DNA of 64,000 nucleotides from an uncultured Phascolarctobacterium sp. (GCA_900757795.1 CAAEPE010000037.1:1-64000); one strand, 5' to 3'; counted from the stretch's first letter, positions 24,537 to 33,271 are shown. Notes: generated by a model not told the origin, from the sequence alone. Numbers and translations are program-made.

Positions 24537-25313
24537 TCCTGCGGTTAACCCGCCGTCCACCGTAACAATGCTGCCCGTCATAAAGCTGTTAGCCGGAGAA
24601 GCCAAGCTGCAAATTACATGGGCAATTTCCTCTGCTCTCCCAATGCGTCCAATCGGATAAGCGGCAGCCATATCTGCCAAGGTGTAGCCGCCGTCCGCAT
24701 CCACCAGCTGGCGCGCCAGCAGCGGCGTATCTACATCCGCCGGACAAACGCAGTTTACACGAATATGCGGCGCTAAATCTAAAGCCAGCGCTCTCGTTAA
24801 AGAAACGATTGCGCCTTTGGACGCGCAGTAAACAGGGCAGCCATAATTGCCGCTTACACCAGCATCAGAAGCAACATTGATAATACTGCCGCCCTGATAC
24901 ATTTTTGGCAAGCAAGCCTGCGTCAGCAGCATAGTACCTTTGACGTTTGTATCCATAATTTCGTTGTAGGCTTCTTCCGTCATATTTTCTAAACGCTGCT
25001 CGGCGTAAACACCGGCGCTGTTGACCAAAATATCCAGCTGCCAATCTGCTTTTGCTTCTAATTTAGCGATAGCCGCTAAAGCCTCCATACAGGAGGCTTT
25101 TTTTGTTATATCGCAGACAATAAAATGAGCTTCTTTATTTGTTTGCTCGCGCAAAGCTTTCAGCGCAGCTATGCCTCTAGCTTTATCGCGACCTAAAAGA
25201 TATACTTTGGCATCGTCAGCAGCCAGCTTGATAGCCGTCGCCAAACCAATGCCTGACGTACCGCCACTGATTACGGCAGTTAAATTTTGACATCCATAAT
25301 TAAGCTTGCTCAC
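24534..25313 (-). CDS. Short-chain dehydrogenase/reductase (3-oxoacyl-ACP reductase-like)
   Basis: This 259-residue SDR has the Rossmann signature SGGTSGIGLATA near residue 15, NSAGVY near residue 93, the catalytic serine in NVASDAG and YCASK as the YxxxK motif, and PIGRIGRAEEIAHVICSLAS followed by SFMTGSIVTVDGGLTAG at the C-terminus. Substrate and cofactor cannot be read. It overlaps the 3' end of the histidine kinase gene by 14 bp, so it is the last gene of the response regulator-kinase operon, though a functional link is not obvious. Confidence 0.88.
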   Translation of the reverse strand: MSKLNYGCQNLTAVISGGTSGIGLATAIKLAADDAKVYLLGRDKARGIAALKALREQTNKEAHFIVCDITKKASCMEALAAIAKLEAKADWQLDILVNSAGVYAEQRLENMTEEAYNEIMDTNVKGTMLLTQACLPKMYQGGSIINVASDAGVSGNYGCPVYCASKGAIVSLTRALALDLAPHIRVNCVCPADVDTPLLARQLVDADGGYTLADMAAAYPIGRIGRAEEIAHVICSLASPANSFMTGSIVTVDGGLTAG

Positions 25314-26838
25314 TGTCCTGTCCCTCCACCTTTATTTGCTTCGGCAGGCGTACCGTGATAGTTGTTCCCTGCCCTTGCTCGCTTTCTAAAAGCAATTCCA
25401 TATCGTGACGTACAGCAATTTGCTTAGCAATAGCCAATCCCAAACCGCTGCCGCTTTTATTTTGCTCATTGCGTGCTTTATAAAATCTTTCAAAAGCGTA
25501 AGGCACGTCCTCGGCCTTCATGCCGCTGCCATGGTCAATAATCTGTAATTTATCTGCTGCCAAACGCACTAGGATGCTGCTGTCGGTCTGCGAAAATTTA
25601 ATACTATTATGCAGAAAAATCATCAGCATCTGCCGCAAGCGTCCATAATCACCGTTCAGCATATAGATTTCTTTATCCAGTTCCGCCGTAATTTCTATTT
25701 GCTTTTCCATACCCAAGCGGCGGGAACCGCGTACAGCGTCCTGCACCACGTCGCAGAAATTAAGCGGCGCTTTTTCTATGGGAAAATCCGTATTCTGCAA
25801 ACGCGATAAATCCAGCAAATCATTGATTAAACGCTGCAAAAAAAGACTTTCCTTATACATCTGCTCGTGAAATTCTTCCACTTCGGCAGGCTCCGTAATC
25901 ACGCCGTCGCGCAAAGCCTCCAAACTTCCGCGTATCACCGTCACCGGCGTGCGCAGCTCGTGGGAAATATTAGCAATAAATTCCCGACGCAGCTTTTCCA
26001 GCTTTTGACTTTCGTCGTCCGCCAATCTTAAACGCTCGGCCAAGACATCCAAGGTGCGCGCCAATTCGCCAACCTCATCCTTTTGTTTAATATTATTGCG
26101 TGCATTATAATCACGCTCTGCCAAACGCTCGGCGTTATTACGCATAATATTCAGCGGTTTAGTAAACCGCCAGCTTAGGACAATACTCAAAATGATGCCT
26201 AACACCAGCGCCGCCACTAAACTAATCAGCAAAATCCGCAGACCGTCCCAAGTAGCGTCGCGCAACCCCTGCACGGGAGAATGCAGAATCACTACAGCCT
26301 TGACCTGTCCCTGTTTATCATAAACAGGCTCGCCCACAGTCAGCATAAAACCGTCTAACCAAGCATTATATTCCTCAAGCTGAAAACGTTCGCCTGCAAA
26401 TCCCTTTTCCACATAACTGCGGATATGGGCAGGCAGCTTGGCATAAGCCTCCTGCGGGTCAGTAGGCTGGGGCGGCAGCGGACGATGTTCCCCATGGTGG
26501 TGCTTTTTGCGCTGCTCCATACGCCTACGCATAGCTTCTTTATTAACATTTAAATTACGCTCGCTGTCTACTACCCAAACAATTTCCTGATTTATATCAT
26601 CAATAAAATTCATGAAATTACTTTTCGCTATGCCCTCGCCATGGTTCTGCTCCAAAATTGGCAGATTATTGCTAATAGCAGTAGCGATACGCTTGGCCTG
26701 ACGCATCATAGAGCTTTTTTTCAGCTCCATAGTATGCTCCTTAAAAAATTGGTAGAATACGCCACCGATAATTAAGCCAAAAACTACCAGCACAGCAGTA
26801 AAATACAGCGTCAGCTTGAAAGCAATTTTATTTTTCAT
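25300..26838 (-). CDS. Sensor histidine kinase with His-rich extracytoplasmic loop
   Basis: This 512-residue membrane kinase has a TM helix near residues 8-30, an extracytoplasmic domain of about 170 residues, a second TM near 205-228, HAMP, then the H-box IANISHELRTP, N-box MIFLHNSIKF, and G-boxes IIDHGSGM and GSGLGLAIAKQ. Within the sensor loop there is a His-rich, Pro-rich stretch (RKKHHHGEHRPLPPQP), suggestive of metal contact. It lies 9 nt after its response regulator. The divergent neighbour is a secreted His-rich protein, a likely target. Confidence 0.9.
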   Translation of the reverse strand: MKNKIAFKLTLYFTAVLVVFGLIIGGVFYQFFKEHTMELKKSSMMRQAKRIATAISNNLPILEQNHGEGIAKSNFMNFIDDINQEIVWVVDSERNLNVNKEAMRRRMEQRKKHHHGEHRPLPPQPTDPQEAYAKLPAHIRSYVEKGFAGERFQLEEYNAWLDGFMLTVGEPVYDKQGQVKAVVILHSPVQGLRDATWDGLRILLISLVAALVLGIILSIVLSWRFTKPLNIMRNNAERLAERDYNARNNIKQKDEVGELARTLDVLAERLRLADDESQKLEKLRREFIANISHELRTPVTVIRGSLEALRDGVITEPAEVEEFHEQMYKESLFLQRLINDLLDLSRLQNTDFPIEKAPLNFCDVVQDAVRGSRRLGMEKQIEITAELDKEIYMLNGDYGRLRQMLMIFLHNSIKFSQTDSSILVRLAADKLQIIDHGSGMKAEDVPYAFERFYKARNEQNKSGSGLGLAIAKQIAVRHDMELLLESEQGQGTTITVRLPKQIKVEGQDSEQA

Positions 26839-26847
26839 AACGTAACC

Positions 26848-27540
26848 TCAAGCCTTGCCTTCAAATCGGTAGCCTACGCCCCAAATAGTTTTGATATCCC
26901 ACAAAGGATGCTGATATTTATCCAATTTCGCCCGCAGCCGTTTGATGTGCGAATCCACAGTGCGGCTGTCGCCAAAATAATCATAACCCCAAATACTGTC
27001 CAAAAGATTATCGCGGCTGAAAACCTTAGTGCTGTTTTTCGCCAACGTCCACAAAAGCTCAATTTCTTTTTTAGTCAAAGGCACTTCCGCGCCGTCAATC
27101 TGCACTTCGTACTTATCTAAATTGATGAACAAATTAGCGTAGCTTAAAGAATTTTTTGCAGCAGGCTCCTGCACCTGAATACGCCGCAGCACGGCCCGCA
27201 CCCTAGCCATTACCTCGCTGGCAGAAAAGGGTTTGATAACATAATCGTCGGCACCAATATCAAGTCCCATAATTTTATCATAATCCTCACCACGGGCGGT
27301 TATCATAATCACCGGCACCATGGACTCCCTGCGCAGGCGGCGGCAAACCTCAAATCCGTCTACTTTAGGCATCATTACATCCAAAAGCACCATAACAATT
27401 TCTTCTTCATATTGTGTGTATTTATCCAAGGCTTCTGCGCCGTCAAGAGCAATTACCGGCTCCAAGCCTTCCTTTTTCGCATAGCTGGAAAGAATAGCTG
27501 TAATTTGCTTATTATCATCAGCTATTAAAATTTTCTTCAT
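26848..27540 (-). CDS. OmpR/PhoB-family response regulator
   Basis: This 230-residue regulator has a receiver domain starting MKKILIADDN with phospho-acceptor Asp54 in LLDVMMPK, Thr and Lys switch residues in ITARGED and VIKPF, and a C-terminal winged helix (SRDNLLDSIWGYDYFGDSR and VDSHIKRLRAKL). ATG 27540 has an AGAGGTGAAG ribosome-binding site; the longer frame to 27576 has none. It is co-transcribed with the sensor kinase downstream. Confidence 0.92.
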   Translation of the reverse strand: MKKILIADDNKQITAILSSYAKKEGLEPVIALDGAEALDKYTQYEEEIVMVLLDVMMPKVDGFEVCRRLRRESMVPVIMITARGEDYDKIMGLDIGADDYVIKPFSASEVMARVRAVLRRIQVQEPAAKNSLSYANLFINLDKYEVQIDGAEVPLTKKEIELLWTLAKNSTKVFSRDNLLDSIWGYDYFGDSRTVDSHIKRLRAKLDKYQHPLWDIKTIWGVGYRFEGKA

Positions 27541-27586
27541 TATATCTTCACCTCTCTCGTCATAGCTAAAAGTCATTTTTAGTTAT

Positions 27587-27614
27587 ATTATAGCATATCA
27601 GCAATTTATGTTAA
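27587..27614 (-). promoter_or_regulatory. Promoter of the two-component operon
   Basis: Minus strand TTAACA and TATAAT are spaced 16 bp, about 45 nt upstream of the response regulator start. The intergenic region (27541-27787) between this operon and the divergent His-rich gene probably also carries the regulator's binding sites, which I could not define. Confidence 0.65.
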
Positions 27615-27787
27615 AATTATGACGAGCCTCGCAGAAAATTTTTCTAAAAAAGATGGTAAAAAACATAAAAAAGCCATAAATCACCTGTACAATAAAGACA
27701 AAGCAAGGGAGAAATCTCACTTGCTAAGCAAAGCAGCAGCTTTATTAAAAATTTTTATAGCAAAATATACATAAGGAGTGACTTGCA

Positions 27788-28360
27788 ATGTTGAACATGA
27801 AAAAAATTTTGATAACCGGTACCGTTTTAACCGCGCTCTGCGCCAGCGCATTTGCCGCTACTAGCGACCAAGCCGCTAAACCAACCATGCGCGAACGCGT
27901 AAACTGTATTTTAGCAGAAAACTGTGATAATACTCCTCAATACCATGGTCATCATCATAAACGTCCGCCCATGAGCCCCGAGCAGCGTACTGAAATGGAA
28001 AAACGCCGTGCTGAGTGGGAAAAAATGACTCCCGAACAACGTCAGCAAGCCAGAGAAAAATGGCAGAAGGAGCGTCAAGAGCGTTACGAAAAACGCGCTC
28101 AAGAAGCCATGAGCAAACTAACACCGGAACAAAAAGCGGAAGTAGAAGCCTTCATTAAAGAAGATATCGCTCAACGCCAAGCTCGCCGTGAAAAGCTAGC
28201 CAATATGACACCGGAGCAACGTCAAGCTATCCGTGCTAATTTACCGCTGCACCATGAAAACGGTAAACATTTTAGAGGTCACAGAGGCTACAACCATTTC
28301 CGTGGACACGGGCCAATATATGATCACCGTCCTGACTGTCCAGAAGCTCCCTCTAAATAA
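27788..28360 (+). CDS. Secreted histidine-rich protein with MTPEQR repeats (Spy/CpxP-like character)
   Basis: This 190-residue protein has a signal peptide (KKILITGTVLTALCASAFA, cleavage after AFA) and a charged helical body with three copies of TPEQR/Q: MTPEQRQQAREKW, LTPEQKAEVEAF, MTPEQRQAIRANL. It has His clusters HGHHHKRPP near residue 54 and HHENGKHFRGHRG near the C-terminus. The LTPEQ-type helices recall LTxxQ motifs of Spy/CpxP periplasmic chaperones, and the His clusters suggest metal binding. It is divergent from a two-component system whose sensor also has a His-rich loop. Function inferred, not shown. Confidence 0.7.
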   Translation: MLNMKKILITGTVLTALCASAFAATSDQAAKPTMRERVNCILAENCDNTPQYHGHHHKRPPMSPEQRTEMEKRRAEWEKMTPEQRQQAREKWQKERQERYEKRAQEAMSKLTPEQKAEVEAFIKEDIAQRQARREKLANMTPEQRQAIRANLPLHHENGKHFRGHRGYNHFRGHGPIYDHRPDCPEAPSK

Positions 28361-28420
28361 ATTTTACCATCAAACATACAGCAACATAAAAACTTCCTTT
28401 CTCCTTTCAACTCTATAACA

Positions 28421-28457
28421 AAAACCATGCCGAGCGAATGACTCAGCATGGTTTTTT
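28421..28457. terminator. Bidirectional terminator between the His-rich gene and the pseudopilus operon
   Basis: AAAACCATGC pairs with GCATGGTTTT; the inner GAG/CTC extends the stem. It separates convergent genes. Confidence 0.85.
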
Positions 28458-28476
28458 GTTATGCAATGATAATGCT

Positions 28477-29400
28477 TTAATTACTAAAAGCGCTGGAAGC
28501 AAATGCCGCTAACACATCTGCATCTGCGCTGAAAGCAGATTTACCCTTCAAAACAATATTATTAGCTATAACTAGTCCCTGAATTTTGCAGCCGGAACCA
28601 ATAGTAACAGTGCCGTAAGCATGCAGCAAGGCTTTATCTAAGCGCACATTGTCCTCCAAGGTTATATTTCCTTGTGTGCTATACATTGCCAAACGATCAG
28701 GAAAATGGCAATTAGCACCAATAATAATACTTGCTTTATTGGTAAAAATTGATTGTCCGCGGATAACACTGTTCTTTTTAAAAGTAAATATCTGTGACGA
28801 ATTTAAATAAACGAAGCGTCTGGTTAATCCCTCATTAACGGCCTCGTCAGAAGTAATACTGCTGGCGGCTTTGCCCTGAAAAAAAGAGAGCGCTGGAAGT
28901 GTTACTTCTTCTGTGCTTGCTTGTATATATAAAGCTTCCTGCTCTAAATTTTCTAGGCCCGTAGCTTTTTTGCTGGTTAAAACATATTTCTCTGCCATTT
29001 TTTTCTGCGCCTCGGCAAAGTTCATTTTCAGCCTGCACAGCCTTTGCACCGCGTCAGCATTACCGGACTGACCTGCGTAATTATCAGCTTTGCTTTTAAC
29101 TTCTAAAAAATTTATTAAACCGTCGCTGCTGTATTCACTTTTACAATTTACTGTCACCGACTCTTTTCCCGGCTGCACCCTTCCTTGAAAGCACTGCCAT
29201 TGACCACTTGGTAACTCATCATTAGCTAACTTCATAAAAAACGAATTATTTAAGTGACGTAGTTGCTTAGCAAGCACCCGCTGCCGCGCTTCTTTAAGCT
29301 CCTGCCTACTGCTTATAAGCGCTAAATGAGCCAGCAGTGCCAAAACAAAGCAGATTATTAGGAGTACAACGCTTACGCTGCCTTTTTCACTTTTACTCAT
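28477..29400 (-). CDS. Pilin-like protein with C-terminal left-handed beta-helix (bactofilin-like) region
   Basis: This 307-residue protein has a short positive N-terminus then a hydrophobic helix (SVSVVLLIICFVLALLAHLA), as in PilX/GspK-type minor pilins but without a clear G-F cleavage site (KGS present). The last 90 residues show repeating hydrophobic-glycine turns (IIIGANCHF, NITLEDNVRL, GTVTIGSGCKIQGLVIANNIVLKG) that look like a beta-solenoid of the polymer-forming type. It is the last gene of the pseudopilus operon and overlaps the preceding gene by 8 bp. The combination suggests a tip or anchor subunit; this is inference. Confidence 0.6.
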   Translation of the reverse strand: MSKSEKGSVSVVLLIICFVLALLAHLALISSRQELKEARQRVLAKQLRHLNNSFFMKLANDELPSGQWQCFQGRVQPGKESVTVNCKSEYSSDGLINFLEVKSKADNYAGQSGNADAVQRLCRLKMNFAEAQKKMAEKYVLTSKKATGLENLEQEALYIQASTEEVTLPALSFFQGKAASSITSDEAVNEGLTRRFVYLNSSQIFTFKKNSVIRGQSIFTNKASIIIGANCHFPDRLAMYSTQGNITLEDNVRLDKALLHAYGTVTIGSGCKIQGLVIANNIVLKGKSAFSADADVLAAFASSAFSN

Positions 29401-29929
29401 TTTTTATTTCTCCATTACAGCAAATCAGCAGCTGCTCAAAAAAACGCCGACCATATTTTCCTTGCAGACAAAAGCTTACATACAATTGTTGAGAATTAAC
29501 TTTGCGTATTTGCCACTGCTGTACAGTATATGACGGTAAAAAAACAGGATTAGTACCAACTCCGGAACCAGAAGTAGTTCGCAGATAAAGTCCCTGCTTA
29601 TTGCAATAAAACAAAGCGCTTTTATTGCCTAAAATAGTAGTATATGCTATTTCCTGTTTATCCTTAATATTTATAGCAACAGCATTATAAGATAAATTCT
29701 TCTCTAAAATACTTTTCATATAGCAGCCTGCTTGCTGTAACTGTATTTGTTCCCGCAAATACTGCCAGCCGTTGATTATATTACCTAAGCCAGCAGTAAC
29801 CATAGCCGCCAGCATAACAGCTAACGCTAAGCTACAAACCAGCTCCGTCAGCAAAAATCCCTGCTGCTTGGACTTTAGTTTAACGAGACAGTTGCAGCAG
29901 AGTACAAATCGGCTGCTTATCTGCTGCAT
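29393..29929 (-). CDS. Prepilin-like protein (PilW/ComGF-type minor pseudopilin)
   Basis: This is a protein of about 178 residues with a type III/IV prepilin leader ending KQQG followed by FLLTELVCSLALAVMLAAMV, with the conserved Glu at +5. The start ATG 29929 sits 9 nt from a perfect AGGAGG; the upstream ATG at 29947 would overlap it. The body has no recognisable domain and contains several cysteines in the leader. It overlaps the preceding pilin gene. It is probably a minor subunit of the pseudopilus. Confidence 0.65.
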   Translation of the reverse strand: MQQISSRFVLCCNCLVKLKSKQQGFLLTELVCSLALAVMLAAMVTAGLGNIINGWQYLREQIQLQQAGCYMKSILEKNLSYNAVAINIKDKQEIAYTTILGNKSALFYCNKQGLYLRTTSGSGVGTNPVFLPSYTVQQWQIRKVNSQQLYVSFCLQGKYGRRFFEQLLICCNGEIKNE

Positions 29930-30188
29930 ATACCGACACCTCCTCAACTTGCAGATTATCTGACGTTAAGCTTCGCCGCTGTACTTGCCATTTAGCTGCA
30001 GGCTCCAAATTGGCCGCCACAATTTGTGCAGCCTGCCAGCCTTCCTCCAGCTGCAAAGAACGCTGCTGTAAATAGCTGCATCTTGTCACAGATTTTACAG
30101 CACTTAACAATAAAATAATACTTAAACTAAAGCATAACAGCTCACAAAGCAAAAGAAATCCCGGAGAGCTTTTATTGCACTTCATCAA
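29880..30188 (-). CDS. Small prepilin-like protein (102 residues)
   Basis: The N-terminus MMKCNKSSPG followed by FLLLCELLCFSLSIILLLS has the Gly-Phe processing site and Glu at +6, which is close to but not exactly the pilin +5 position. The remaining 70 residues have no recognised domain. It overlaps both neighbours (by 17 bp upstream and about 50 bp downstream), a strong sign of an operon of co-translated minor pilins. Confidence 0.6.
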   Translation of the reverse strand: MMKCNKSSPGFLLLCELLCFSLSIILLLSAVKSVTRCSYLQQRSLQLEEGWQAAQIVAANLEPAAKWQVQRRSLTSDNLQVEEVSVYAADKQPICTLLQLSR

Positions 30189-30654
30189 TAAGCACCCTTC
30201 CTGTAATTGGCTGCACTTCTACTCTACAACTATATTTTGCTAATTTTTTATGACATAAAATATATACGCCATTAGCTGATGGCGCGCCGTTGATACTAAA
30301 GCCAACAGAAGCAATGCCGCTTTGTATGTACACATCACCACAATTATAATCGGCAAAATATTTTCTCTGCGCAAGAATAGTTCGTTCATAAAGCCCATAA
30401 GCACTTTTATTACTGCTGTTAATACGCAGCGTTCTTGTTACGGTATCCCCTTGAAATAAAGCCTGCTGCTGCAATTTACGCAAATCGCCTGCTAAAAACT
30501 GTGCAGTTAAGCGAACCTGCTCCTTGTAATACTGCCGCCATACTGCTTCGCTCTGTACAAAAGTAAAAGTTCCTAACAAAATAAGCGCTGCCATAACAGC
30601 CAAAGTTTCTAATAAAATTGTTCCCCGCTGATTAATTTTGTTCCGTTGCCACAT
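30172..30654 (-). CDS. Prepilin-like protein (GspH/ComGD-type)
   Basis: This 160-residue protein has a leader MWQRNKINQRG and hydrophobic stretch TILLETLAVMAALILLGTF with Glu at +5 after the Gly. The C-terminal part is beta-rich (CGDVYIQSGIASVGFSIN, SCRVEVQPITGRVLIDE), as in GspH- and ComGD-like minor pseudopilins. It overlaps the major pilin gene by 23 bp. Confidence 0.7.
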   Translation of the reverse strand: MWQRNKINQRGTILLETLAVMAALILLGTFTFVQSEAVWRQYYKEQVRLTAQFLAGDLRKLQQQALFQGDTVTRTLRINSSNKSAYGLYERTILAQRKYFADYNCGDVYIQSGIASVGFSINGAPSANGVYILCHKKLAKYSCRVEVQPITGRVLIDEVQ

Positions 30655-31024
30655 TTGCCGCGCTGGCAGGAGATTTTACTGTAGCTCCGCTGGCATTTTT
30701 GCCGCTTAAGGTATAGCCAACGCCGTCAGCAGATGATTCATAACTAAGGTCATCACCAGCGGCGTCCTTAAACTCCAGCTTACCTCCTAAATAACTGCTG
30801 TCCAAAGCAGATAGAGAATCAGGTACCTTGCCTGTATCCATACGATAAAGCTGAATAGCTTGGTCAATAGTAGCCAAATCATTGCTTAACTTGGCATTTT
30901 TCACGCGATTGTTGGCTCCTGACAACGAAGGCATGAGCATAGTCGCTAAAATACCGATTAAAGCTGCAGCAGCTACCACTTCAATCAAGGTGAAGCCCTT
31001 TTGACTGCGAAATTTTCTTACCAT
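30632..31024 (-). CDS. Major pseudopilin (ComGC/GspG-like)
   Basis: This 130-residue protein has the canonical type IV pilin N-terminus: RSQKG followed by FTLIEVVAAAALIGILATMLMPSL, with Glu at +5. The rest (IDQAIQLYRMDTGKVPDSLSALDSSYLGG) matches the GspG/ComGC pseudopilin pattern. The start has AGGAGG in front. As the first pilin in the operon it is the probable major subunit of a DNA-uptake or secretion pseudopilus. Confidence 0.85.
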   Translation of the reverse strand: MVRKFRSQKGFTLIEVVAAAALIGILATMLMPSLSGANNRVKNAKLSNDLATIDQAIQLYRMDTGKVPDSLSALDSSYLGGKLEFKDAAGDDLSYESSADGVGYTLSGKNASGATVKSPASAANVATEQN

Positions 31025-31045
31025 AATAAAATAAGCCTCCTTTAA

Positions 31046-32080
31046 TCATTCCGGCAAAGCGGAAAGCATTCCTATCAGCGGCTCCAAAACTGCCCAAACC
31101 ACTGTCGCCACCACTAAAGCTGCCAAAAGCAGCAATAGCGGCGCTAAAACTTCTTTCATCTTGGCCATTTTGCCTTGCATATGCTGTTCTCCAATTTTTG
31201 CTGCTTCACGCAGCATTTGAGGTAAATAGCCGGTTGCGGCTCCCACGCTCAACAAATTTAAAGTTATGGTAGAAAACAGTCCTTCCACTCCTGCCAAGGA
31301 CGCAGCAATTTCCACACCGCGCTGTAATCTGCTGTTTAAAAGCAGCAGCTGCCGTTCATAAGGGCTCCCCGTCATTGTTTTGGCAATGGTCTGCACAGCC
31401 AGCGTAATATTGATACCGCTGTCCAAAAGCAAAGCTAACAATTTGCAGAAGCGAACTTCGTATAATAGGCCATAAAAATTTCCGCAACAACGTTTACTCA
31501 GCAGCCATGCCGCTATTTTGCCACCGCAATATTTTCCAAATACTAAAAGCAAAGCGCCTACTGCCACAATTAACCACGGATATACTATCAAAAAATCATG
31601 TATAGCCAATAAGCGAATCATAGTTATTGTTGGCTGCATACTCATCCCTGCATAAACTGAAGCCAGCATAGGTAACATATATAATAGAAAGAAAAGCAGT
31701 ACGCACAAGGCAGCGCCTAAAAGAAACAACGGATAAAGCGCAGTTTTAATAATAAACTGCCGCAATTTTTCCTGCTGTTCATAATATGCGGCTAATTCTT
31801 CTAACACAATGTTAAGCTGACCACTGAATTCACCCGCGGCAACCAGCTGAATAGCTAAAAGCGGAAACATTTGCTTTTCCTGTGCCATAGCTTCGGCTAA
31901 GGTACTGCCATGCAGCAAAAGCTGATAAATATGATAGCAAAGTAAATGCAGCTTTTTATCCATACGCAGCTGTAAAAGCTCCATGGCCTGTAAAAGCGGC
32001 AAGCCGCTTTGTAAAATTAAAGCCAGCTGACGCAAAAACAAAATCCGTTGATTTACCGAATAAGACCTTTGATGCAGAAT
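31046..32080 (-). CDS. Type II secretion/type IV pilus inner-membrane platform protein (GspF/PilC/ComGB-like)
   Basis: This protein of 331-344 residues has two GspF domains: FLRQLALILQSGLPLLQAMELL at the N-terminus and FCKLLALLLDSGINITLAVQTI near residue 200, with three long hydrophobic segments. In GspF family this protein couples the ATPase to pseudopilus assembly. No ATG exists in the first part of the frame. An ATT codon at 32080 is placed 8 nt after a perfect AAGGAGG, and TTG at 32041 is the next option; I take the former, which adds LHQRSYSVNQRI. It lacks the N-terminal ~60 residues of long GspF proteins, similar to ComGB. Confidence 0.78.
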   Translation of the reverse strand: MLHQRSYSVNQRILFLRQLALILQSGLPLLQAMELLQLRMDKKLHLLCYHIYQLLLHGSTLAEAMAQEKQMFPLLAIQLVAAGEFSGQLNIVLEELAAYYEQQEKLRQFIIKTALYPLFLLGAALCVLLFFLLYMLPMLASVYAGMSMQPTITMIRLLAIHDFLIVYPWLIVAVGALLLVFGKYCGGKIAAWLLSKRCCGNFYGLLYEVRFCKLLALLLDSGINITLAVQTIAKTMTGSPYERQLLLLNSRLQRGVEIAASLAGVEGLFSTITLNLLSVGAATGYLPQMLREAAKIGEQHMQGKMAKMKEVLAPLLLLLAALVVATVVWAVLEPLIGMLSALPE

Positions 32081-32412
32081 CTTTATCGCCTCCTTAAACT
32101 AAGTTTATATTATGGACTGTCTTGCAGCATTAAAAAAGCTTGTCACAAATGAAAAATACTTGTAGACCTGATATGTCTAAAGTGTGAATCAGCTCCAGAC
32201 AAAAATCCCGTAACGCCCTCACTACAAGGCTTCGCGGGATTTTTATAAATTGTTTCTTTTGCTTAACCTTTGACAGAATATTTTCTTTGCTAATTATGCT
32301 TTCTTTTACAGTAATCGTCCTTTCCCACCCCAATTTTTGCGTAAGGGTGGTTTTTAAGATTTCCTAATAGCTTATAATAAACTTGGTAGAAAAGATGCAA
32401 GGAGGATTTATC
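32081..32412. other. Divergent intergenic region between the pseudopilus operon and the SH3 protein gene
   Basis: About 330 bp without a gene. It contains the hairpin 32201-32245, the AAGGAGG site of the gspF gene (32089-32095), and a TATAAT-like element (TTATAATAAAC, about 32372) before the SH3 gene. The expected ATPase gene (gspE/comGA) of the pilus operon is not here. Confidence 0.6.
32201..32245. terminator. Hairpin with A- and T-tracts in the divergent region
   Basis: AAAAATCCCG and CGGGATTTTT (with an extra CG pair) enclose a 25-nt loop that contains GCC/GGC. It has terminator form on both strands. Since neither neighbour is transcribed toward it, it may block read-through or be an attenuator in the pilus leader. 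Confidence 0.6.
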
Positions 32413-33225
32413 ATGAACAAAACATTGAAAAAATTATTGTACTCAACTATTTTTACGCTTTTGGTAGCATTTAGTACCCCTGCTGCTGCTCAACTGCAGG
32501 CAGATTTTGTAGAGGGGGAATTGGACAAATATCCTATGTGGCCGCTTACCACTCAATGCACTGCCACTGATGTAAATGTACGCACCGAACCTAATACTAA
32601 CTGTAATGTAATTACTATGCTGCAAAATGGTGATGTATTTTATGTATACAATGTAATACGCGGTAATGATTATGTTTGGCTGTATGGCAGAACCGGTGAA
32701 GGAGCAGAGGGCTATATGGTAGGAAATTATTTAGACGCAGCGTCCAACAGCACCAGCAAAACAGAACGTTTCAGAGCATTAGTTGACGGCGCTTGGATTA
32801 CTGACGTAAAAAATTTTGCAGCCGCCAGCGGTCAAGATTTCAGCGATAAGACAATAAATTTAAGCGAAGAAAGATTTCCCTTTGCAGAACAAATTATAAA
32901 AATTGGCCCTCATGAACTGCACGGAAACTTTTATGAGTGCGACGGAAATCTCTTTGCCAGCGCCGTTGTGCTGCGCGGTCCTGGTTTTGCGGTACTAAAC
33001 CATGAAGTAGGCGAACAGCTCACAGAAGCGCAGTTACAAGAAATTAACCAGAATATGCTGGCCATAGGCTGGAACGACATGTACTTTAACGCTCAAAATA
33101 ATACTTATGGCTGGTATTTTGAAGAAAAGATAGACGGATCTATGCGTCCGACTAAGGAAATTGCTTTTACCATCAAAAACAATACCATTACGGAAATAGT
33201 CTATCGCTACATTGTTATAGGCTAA
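32413..33225 (+). CDS. Secreted SH3b-domain protein of unknown function
   Basis: This 270-residue protein has a signal peptide (MNKTLKKLLYSTIFTLLVAF, cleavage after AAA) and a bacterial SH3 domain at about residues 40-100 (CTATDVNVRTEPNTNCNVI, GDVFYV, GYMVGNYLD). A second, unrecognised region of about 160 residues follows. SH3b domains usually bind peptidoglycan, so an envelope location is likely. ATG 32413 with AAGGAGGA is chosen over the upstream in-frame start. Confidence 0.8.
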   Translation: MNKTLKKLLYSTIFTLLVAFSTPAAAQLQADFVEGELDKYPMWPLTTQCTATDVNVRTEPNTNCNVITMLQNGDVFYVYNVIRGNDYVWLYGRTGEGAEGYMVGNYLDAASNSTSKTERFRALVDGAWITDVKNFAAASGQDFSDKTINLSEERFPFAEQIIKIGPHELHGNFYECDGNLFASAVVLRGPGFAVLNHEVGEQLTEAQLQEINQNMLAIGWNDMYFNAQNNTYGWYFEEKIDGSMRPTKEIAFTIKNNTITEIVYRYIVIG

Positions 33226-33271
33226 AAGCAGAAAAATTCTCTGGCTTACATAAAGAAGGAGCGTGGTGCAG

